64,000 nucleotides of DNA from Euborellia annulipes (taxonomy: Eukaryota; Arthropoda; Insecta; Dermaptera; Anisolabididae), in NCBI GenBank assembly GCA_023213315.1, contig JAKCPI010002845.1, forward strand, positions 55,087 through 119,086, given 5' to 3'. The notes under the pieces were generated by a model. The model did not search any database and was not told the origin of the DNA. It saw nothing but the letters and a program-made list of their open reading frames with translations. The position numbers and the translations under genes are program-made. Below are positions 56,692-64,000 of this stretch, piece after piece. The first letter of the stretch is position 1. Every line of letters starts with the position of its first letter.

Positions 56692-57416
56692 CTGGAAACA
56701 GAACAAAAAATACTTAATTATTTTTTAATTCCTATTAATAATTAAATATATTGTATAATCTATTAGAATATTAAAAATGTTTATTCTGAAATTATGGGGT
56801 CTTTAATTAAACAAAAATACATTTAACTTAATACATTCAAAAATATTGATATTTTCAGAGGCAAAACCAGAACATATTATGGTAATTTCTCCAGAGCTGG
56901 GCGTCAATATAAAAAATTTCTCTTTCATTCTTTTGGAATATAAAATACTTCCTTTTTAAAATTAATTATTTGTCGAATTTATTCACAATATTGTATTATT
57001 ACCGAAAAAAAAATTAAGAATACAAAGATACATTGGCGTTGGAACGTATTTTTTTTTTTTGGCATATGAGGGCATTGTTTTATTGAAACACTTCAAAATA
57101 TAACAAGCACAATTTTAATAAATAAATAAATAAATAAAATGACTAAATTTCTAAATTGTCCGCCAAAAATTGGAAAAATGAAAAAGAAAATGATAATTTA
57201 ATTTAAAGTGTTCCATTAAAATAGATATAAAAAAAGGCTCTTTAATGTTCCATTTGATTTGATTTTAAATTTCAAGATCACAAAGATAAATTGTTCGATT
57301 GTTTTTTTTTTTTTTTTTTTTTTTTCACTTCAAATAACATTAATTAAAAAAAATTCAATGTTATTTACGTTTCAACTAGAAGAAGGTTGTGTTGTTCGAG
57401 TTTTGTTTGAATTCAC

Positions 57417-57530
57417 CTGAGAGTGAATGAGACACAAAAGAGCCAGTTTGTTGCGGGTCGATGCACTCGGACTGGAGTGCATCGAATGCATCAGACACAT
57501 TTAAGTGCTTCAGGCGGATTCTGCTTTAAA
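57417..57530 (-). other. Candidate first exon of the same transcript
   Basis: On the minus strand, a GC-richer stretch ends CACTCTCAG|GTGAATTC, a consensus donor. The 5' boundary is not visible. No coding frame is evident. Confidence 0.3.
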
Positions 57531-57840
57531 TTCATAAAATTTAGTGCTTTCCAATAAGACAAAAATCTGGTGTGACTGGCGCACAGCACACAACTTTCTC
57601 TTAAAAGGGGGTCGGGGGTCCTCCTTTTGGAACTTTTTACATATTTTAATAAAAAAATGTTTCCAATTCTTATGATTTTTTAAATAATATAAGGATTCTC
57701 TATTGTGTATAAAATATCCAAATATGAGATTAAAATTTTGAAAAATAAAAGCATAGTTTATTTCCGCCAACATTTAAAATACAATTGAAATACACAGAGC
57801 CTATGGAAATTTTTAATCAATTGACTTTTTACTTTTTTTT

Positions 57841-58022
57841 TTTACTTTCTCTTATTACTTATGAAACACATGTGGTCAAGTTTGTAAGTAAGGTGCTATG
57901 GGAAACTAAATACCGTATATCTCGACAAAAAAAAATCTGTTGTGAGTGCACAGTATACCACTTACGAATATCGAAGGTAAGAAGTTGTAAGTTGTGTGAT
58001 GTGCGATAAATCGCACCAGATT
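57841..58022 (-). repeat. Family A, 5' end plus 3' stub, minus
   Basis: TTTACTTTCTCTTATTAC stub followed by the hairpin AATCTGTTGTGAGTGCAC to AAATCGCACCAGATTT. Confidence 0.65.
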
Positions 58023-58029
58023 TCTTTTT

Positions 58030-59150
58030 GTGGATATGCATGAATTTATGGAGTTAAAGAAAATTCATCGGAATGACTGGGATCTGAACTAACAACCCTT
58101 GGATTTATATTTTCAGATTTTTTTTTTAAATTTTATCCCTCTCGGCTTCTGATGCCATTTAGGGATTATACCAATTACCAATTTGACATTTGTCACAATA
58201 ATTGAACCCCCTCTAGGCAACGTGTGTAAATTTTTCTAAATAATAAAAAAAATTTTCTTCAACAATCACGGGCGCTTTCTATAGTAACCGATATATATCT
58301 GCAATTTCTGCTCGCTATTCAAATAACTGAAAAATAATGGAAAGGAGCGAAGATATTATACCCTGTTATATGGTTAGTGAACATTTTTCATTATGCTTCT
58401 AATGATGTATAAATTTTTGAAATTTTTCAAGTTGTTAAAAAAAATTTTACATTTTACTCTCTCCTCAATAAACGGGGAGGGCGAGAGAGAAGTTAACTGA
58501 TCCCCCAGCCCATTTGGAGTAACTGCTCTCCCGTCTGCCCGCAGGGGCGAAGCGCAAATATTTTTCAGCCGAGGGGCTCGAACGCATTTTTATTAGTGCT
58601 GCTTTTTGTTACATGACGTTTTCTGCCAATTCACCCTACCGAAAGGCGCGTAAAAGAACTTCGTTCCAAAAAAAATTTTATGAAAATTTCTCTTTGAACC
58701 CCTCAGGTCTCAGGTATATCCGGTATTTTAAAAATATTTTTGTATATGGGGGAAGGGGGATATTTAAAAATGAATTTGGGCCCCCCTCCGAACAAAATTC
58801 TATATAGAACCTGATGCAAATAAAAAAAAACTAAATTTAAAAATTTTTTAAATAAATCAAAAAAAAAAGAAACAATTATTTCGCCAAAGAGTCCTTGATT
58901 TTGTCAACTCTATCCAACCTGGAGAGGGCGACTTCTCCCCCATCTCTCACCTTAGATTCGCCCCGCATGTACTTTTGTTTTAATAATAGCGGTAAAATTT
59001 TAAAATTTCTGAATGGATCCAATTAACGTGCTCTCCTTTTATTTTAAAATAATAGTAAATTTTAGTGCTCCTTGAGATATGTTTCTATTAAACACCCTCG
59101 ATTTTAAATGATTTTCTCACCCATGTAAGACAAGATGAGAATATAACTTT
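58030..59150. other. Repeat-derived and AT-rich flank of gene 5
   Basis: A SINE2 remnant at about 58115-58190, and a C/G-run region at 58480-58970 with CAGGGGCGAAGCGC and GATTCGCCCCGC near its edges that may be another hAT-type MITE. No gene supported. Confidence 0.35.
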
Positions 59151-59161
59151 TTTTTTAGTGT

Positions 59162-60552
59162 ATGCTTCAGCAACAGATGGACGGGAGAACTATATATCAT
59201 CAGCACGTGATTGTAAGTATAGATTAAATATTTTTATAAAATAATGAATCAAAAGTTGGACCTTTAGGCTTCAAAGTTGATGTAAAAGGGAGATGCGGAG
59301 AGTTTTTGGGTCACTCTCAAATAATTTTATATTCAAATAGTAGGTCTATTTTGGCCTGACCATCTTCAGTACAATAATATGATTTGATGGAGGAGCTGTA
59401 TAAATACTGGTCGGTATAATTTTAATTTCTAAAATTTAAAACTGAATAATAAACACGGGTCTTCAAATAATAATGTATATTTCTAATGAATATGTTATTC
59501 AGTCTTTCCTTTATTTAAAGAATGAGAGTGATCCAAAAAAGACTATTATCTCTCAGAACTTCCCTTTTACAAATGTGAAATTTGATTTGTATCTTTATAT
59601 AGTAGTAAACATTTATTTTTCTATAATAAATAAAAATATTTAAAAAATAAAGGGTCGGATTAAGCCGAGCACACAACTTTGCCCACCCACAATTCAAGAA
59701 AAAAATATCCCCCCCCCCCCCCTAATGGGCCGATGCTTTACATATATATATATCATTTTACTAGGGAGAGTCTAGTTTCTGAATATATAAAAAAAATTAT
59801 AGGTTATGTAAGAAAAAAAGATTGGTTCCTCCCCCCCCCCAAAGCCCCCCCCTAATGGTCCGATGTTTTACATATTATATATCACTTTACTCAGGAGAAA
59901 GTCTAGTTTCTGATTGTATAAAAAAAAATATAGGTTATGTAAGAAAAAAGATTGGTCCCCCCCTCCCCCCTAATGGTCCGATGTTTACCAAGAGCTTTTC
60001 AGTTCTTGGCCTCTTCCCCTAGTTTATGTGTGCAAAATTTCAAAACAATTGAAGAATTAGTTTTAAAATTACCACAGACATATACATACACACACATCAT
60101 TCCAAAAACTACTTAAATGGATTCAGGGGACCTCAAAACGCATTTTGGCAGCTTGAGAAAAATTTCGATTTTTTTTTTTACGATTACATTAACTTTACCT
60201 GTCCAACATACAGTTGATGGGCAAAGTTAAAAATGGTTTTAAAAAGTTAATCAAACTAGTTAGCTACAAGGACAAAAAATTAAAATTGTTCCTTTTAATG
60301 TTTCAGATCCCTATTCCAGAAGTTGAAGAAATGAAAAAACAAAAGTTGGGAATAGTAAGTTTTTTTTAACTCTCATTCCTAAACTTTATAAAATTGTAAG
60401 CCAAATAATTTTTTATTTGCCGGTACATTAATATTAATTTTTCTATTACTTTTCAGACTATTCTCATAGGATTAATTATTCTTTTGATGGCAACTGTTGC
60501 GATATTATGTCTTTTCCATAAGTCTATTTCATTGTTATTTTTGGAAAAATAA
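59162..60552 (+). CDS. Gene 5: predicted single-pass membrane microprotein, three exons
   Basis: Exons are 59159-59212, 60307-60354 and 60457-60552 (TAA). Donors are GTAAGT at both; acceptors are TTTTTTTTAG, TTTCAG and CTTTTCAG; all junctions are phase 0. From the ATG at 59162 the product is 64 aa: a 33-residue polar N-terminus (MLQQQMDGRTIYHQ, then IPIPEVEEMKKQKLGI), a transmembrane helix at about 34-54 (TILIGLIILLMATVAILCLF) and a short tail ending FLEK. The first exon is preceded by a strong acceptor, so a further upstream exon could extend the N-terminus. Intron 1 contains a 130-bp tandem repeat. AATAAA at 60745-60750. Function unknown. Resembles a type II or tail-anchored small membrane protein. 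Confidence 0.62.
59721..59985 (+). repeat. Tandem repeat, unit about 130 bp, in gene 5 intron 1
   Basis: CTAATGGGCCGATGCTTTAC and CTAATGGTCCGATGTTTTAC head two units that share AGTCTAGTTTCTGA and ATAGGTTATGTAAGAAAAAA; a third begins at about 59970. C runs separate the units. Confidence 0.8.
60000..60150 (+). repeat. Diverged family A 3' fragment
   Basis: ACATACACACACATCATTCC then GGATTCAGGGGACCTCAAAA. It follows the tandem repeat. Confidence 0.5.
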
Positions 60553-60744
60553 TTTAAAAAATTTAAGTCTACCGACCACATTAAATTAAGATGGCATCTC
60601 ATTCATCTACAATTTCGATCTTGACCTCAAGTCTACGATGACAAGTTCTTCCTTTACATTTCAAGTCTACCACTGAATCTTCTAGTATTTTAATTTACAT
60701 TTTTATCAAAATATTTTTGTTTATTTTTTTGTATTTTTTTTTCT

Positions 60745-60750
60745 AATAAA
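60745..60750 (+). terminator. Gene 5 polyadenylation signal
   Basis: AATAAA, 193 bp after the stop. Confidence 0.45.
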
Positions 60751-60779
60751 ATTAATAGTATTTTTAAACATTTATTGAT

Positions 60780-62860
60780 TGATAAAATAAAGAAAAAAAA
60801 ATTGTATTCCTTAAGGCTTCAAATTGCAAAGTTCATATAGAAGCAAAATTCGGATAGAATAGCAGTTTTGTAGGCTTGGTCGGCTAGCTCTTTATAAACT
60901 TAATCGATTGAGGACTAGAATATTTTCAGCGTATTTAAATTGAATTGTAAAAGAGACCCCCCCTCCCTCAGCGCTAGAGATATTAGAGGTGTTGACAAAT
61001 GTCAATATTGATTAGCCAAGAAATGCAGTTTCGGATCTCAGTGCGATGAATATTTAAATTTTGGATTCAAAAGAATGGTATAGATAAATGTGCTTGGGAA
61101 TAATTTGAGTTATTTAATTCCTCTTGGCTGAATCTTTGTTTACTTATGTAGATTTATAAGAAAGCTCTATTACAAACAAGTCAGAAAAAGTTACTGAAGT
61201 AAACTTTCTTTGCTAGCTACCATCTAAAGATTAAAAGGAAGGTCAGGAACCGGCTCGTTCCATAGATGTCCAGAGGAGGAAGACCACATGGTATTATTAA
61301 GTATTATGTATTTTGAAAATAAATAATTGAAGTCCTCAGAAAAAATTAACTGGCTTTTTAACAATTTAGTTTAAACAGTTGTTGTGAAGTCAAAGAGAGA
61401 GAGAGAGTACAAAATTTGAAATTCGAAAATCAAAATTTTAATTTAAAATAAAATTCGAAAAAACATTTGGATATCTGGTTGGATCCAAAATCACATGCAA
61501 AGATTTCCACAGAAAAGTGCAAATTTTTTCATGTGAATAACTGATTCCACGGATTTGGGGGTTTATCATCTTGGAAAATGTTATATAAGGCCATCCTCTA
61601 CTACCTGGGGAAGATTCCCTCTCTCGCTCTCGATAGTGTCGGGAAAAATGGCTAACTTTATTATGATACATAAATATCTTTTCTAAGCCCGACGATTCCC
61701 TGATCCTGGAGGCAGGTAACCCACAACACAATTTAAAAGGATGATTAATTTTGAGGCAGCCCGTTTATTATAAAATATAATGAATAATAAATTGTAGACA
61801 TTTACAAAGCTGTTATTGTTATTATCCTAATCACATCTATAATGAATAATATTTTACAAACACTTTTCAAGTCGAATGCCAAAAAGAGAGACTTACTTCT
61901 GAGTTGTTTAAGTGTAAGCAAATATTAATTGTTAAATACATATAAAATGTAGCAAAATTAATTCGTAAGATTCTTGTAAGTTATCAAAACACAAATCTCA
62001 ATTTCGTCAAAAATACGACTAATCATTGATAAATTAATTTTAAACTCTCAAATTTTGAGAATATCTACATCACCATTTTATTTTATTTGAAAGCGATCCC
62101 GCAATTCGTTCAATAAATAGAAAAAAATGGACCATAAATATTAGAAGTCATGTTTTTATATAAATTTTATAATAAAGTTCACCTTTACAAGAATTTTTTT
62201 TTCTTGTTCAAGTCATGGTTGATAATCTCTCAATATTGTAGAGCATTTTGTTAAAAGTCTAAGCGTATCAGCCAAAAGACTTATATAATTTGGATTCCTT
62301 TACAGACAATAGATCGAATTGATTAGAAAAAAAAAGTTCACCTTGAATACAAATAACGACTTGATGGATTTTTTTTTCACCTATTCTTTAATCCCTTTTG
62401 GGCTTTTCCCACAGATTGACATTTCACGCGTTAACACTTGGCTGGAAGCCGTCCCATTTTGCTTTGCCCTTCGTCATCGTCACTCAGCACCTCCAATCTT
62501 CTTCACTTTACTATTTGGGCCCTTTGCGTGTGCGTAGACACACATACAGACACCACTTACACATTCACATTGGCCTTTCTCACTTCATTCAATTTACACT
62601 CACACACACTTGAAAAGCTTCGGAAATCTAAATGGAACTCATAAATAATCTTAAAAAAAAAAAACATTTCTTAGATAAACCTATGATATTAATATATTCT
62701 CTTAGAGCAGGATTTAAAATAAAAATTTAGCGATATTGTTAAGAAATATATACAACATTTATTCTACAATTCAATAGAATGATTTGTGTACACTCAGAAA
62801 AAAAATTAAAACAACTAAATTGCTAAATGAATGAATTCAAAATAAATGTTATTTATACCT
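60780..62860. other. No supported gene
   Basis: 60950-61025 repeats sequence at 5775-5845 (C run, then AGAGATGTTGACAAATG-like). 62390-62610 is GC-richer with three overlapping short frames and a CACA-rich end; it could be a promoter or a 5' UTR but has no firm signal. Confidence 0.35.
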
Positions 62861-62867
62861 AATAGGC

Positions 62868-62974
62868 CAGCGTTTCCCCAACTTTTTTGACCGCGGCCGG
62901 CTGCGAGGTTTTAAAATTTTTCTACCCATCTTATGGAGAAAAAAAAATCTGCACCCACATTTTGGGAAAAGCTG
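62868..62974. mobile_element. Short hAT-type MITE
   Basis: CAGCGTTTCCCCAAC and GGGAAAAGCTG termini. Flanks TAATAGGC and TAGTAGGC are an 8-bp duplication with one mismatch. Confidence 0.7.
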
Positions 62975-63411
62975 TAGTAGGCTATATCTTGTTTGGCACC
63001 CGGGAGAGGTAAATGCGACACTTGACAATTATAACATAAAGTTAACATCACAAGTGCCTGATGTGCTCGAGAGTGGAGCCTTGAGGTTAGGCAACCAAAA
63101 TGCTTAGCCGCCGGTGGGTTGTTTTAAAAGGTGCTTGTCCCTTCAATTGCATAAAAAAATATGATTTATTTATTTTTAAAATATTTATGAATTCTAAAAT
63201 TTTTTTTTTTTAATTATAACAAAATTAAAAGATACCTAGTTATGGCGTTGACTGTACAAAACAGTTCTTTTAAAAAAGATCATCTCAGAATCCAAATAAT
63301 TTAAAAAAGAAATTTCTGTTTAAGATGTAAGCTATTTTTTTGTCAAAGTAAAGATTTATTTAAAAAAAAAAATAGCATATTCATTGTTTAATCTTGGTTA
63401 CAAACGTAAGG

Positions 63412-64000
63412 AAAAAAATCTGGTGTGACTGGCGCACAGCCACAACTTTCTCTTACCTTCGGTAATCGAAAGTTGTGTTCTGTGTTTGTCACACCAGATT
63501 TTGTACGATATGTATTTAGTTTCCGACAGTACGGTATATTCGATTTTCAAGATGTAAAATTTATAAGTATGGCAAAATGTTTATATTTTGTTACCATGGC
63601 AACCATTTCTCCTATCTTTTCTATGGAGTACAAGAGTAAAGTGGTCTTCAGAAGATTTCAATCACAAAATGAGAATATATACTTTAAAGAGCAACTAAAA
63701 AATAGTTGATATATGAATTTAAAAAAAATCGTTGAGCAAATTTTGAGAAAATCGAAAAAAACTGAAAAAGTGCATCAGTAAAGTACTAGTACTTTTTGGT
63801 CGATTTTGTTCAAAAGCTTCGTGTCACGTCCCATGGGGGTGTCTAACTTAAATATAAAATTTCAACCTCCTAGCTCTTTTCGTTCTGAGATATTTTGTTC
63901 ACAGACACACAGACAGACACACACACAGACAGACAGACAGACAGACAGACCATGTCGCGAAAACCACTTTTGGATTCAGGGACTCCCAAAACGTGAAGAT
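63412..64000 (+). repeat. Family A, cut by the window end
   Basis: Hairpin, body and a CAGA microsatellite (63901-63950), up to CCCAAAACGTGAAGAT. The terminal palindrome lies outside the window. Confidence 0.85.

Noticed and set aside
62319..62644. Three overlapping plus frames in a GC-richer region
   Set aside because: Three open frames at once with no splice or family support suggest composition, not coding. Possibly a UTR.
1..64000. CRISPR arrays, operons, riboswitches, intact tRNA or rRNA genes
   Set aside because: No regularly spaced repeats of CRISPR type and no prokaryotic layout. The tRNA-like sequences are SINE heads with degenerate arms and A tails, not tRNA genes.

Overview
This is a very AT-rich eukaryotic nuclear window with long introns, GT-AG splicing, AATAAA polyadenylation signals and no prokaryotic features. 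Repeats outweigh genes: hAT-type MITEs with 8-bp target-site duplications (TSDs), two tRNA-derived SINE families, foldback elements, truncated LINEs and an abundant short element with a hairpin end. The tetraspanin gene and the repeat mix point to an arthropod, probably an insect. I cannot name the species.

Minus strand. The best gene is a six-coding-exon tetraspanin (27473-37702, 280 aa, all exon phases consistent). Candidate non-coding 5' exons lie about 19 kb upstream (56585-56691 and from 57417). A second minus-strand gene probably starts at 16524, with a 58-nt first coding exon behind a CCAAT/CRE-like promoter. An isolated coding exon at 10012-10132 may belong to it, but the phases show at least one exon is missing between them.

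Plus strand. There are five small genes. Genes 1 (1396-3101) and 2 (7303-8817) are tandem paralogues: core promoter and signal-peptide exon are conserved, while the secreted portions have diverged beyond recognition. Gene 3 (21168-23765, four exons) encodes a cysteine-free secreted protein. Gene 4 (39990-40169) is a 59-codon secreted peptide ORF with a dibasic site. Gene 5 (59162-60552) encodes a predicted single-pass membrane microprotein. Every coding intron in genes 1, 2, 3 and 5 is phase 0. I recognise no family for these genes. Genes 1 and 2 lie downstream of the 10-kb exon on the opposite strand, so they may be nested in an intron of that gene. Gene 4 may be nested in a tetraspanin 5' intron.

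Repeats. Family A (about 650 bp: a 90-bp hairpin, a body, a CAGA-rich segment and a second short palindrome) occurs more than 20 times, often truncated, tandem or nested. Thirteen hAT-like MITEs were found by matching TIRs, eight of them with exact 8-bp TSDs. Several foldback repeats carry a CTGANGA-stem-GAAA motif resembling part of a hammerhead ribozyme core. A 5'-truncated non-LTR retrotransposon end lies at 40630-41055. Some homopolymer-rich patches look like assembly or sequencing artefacts.
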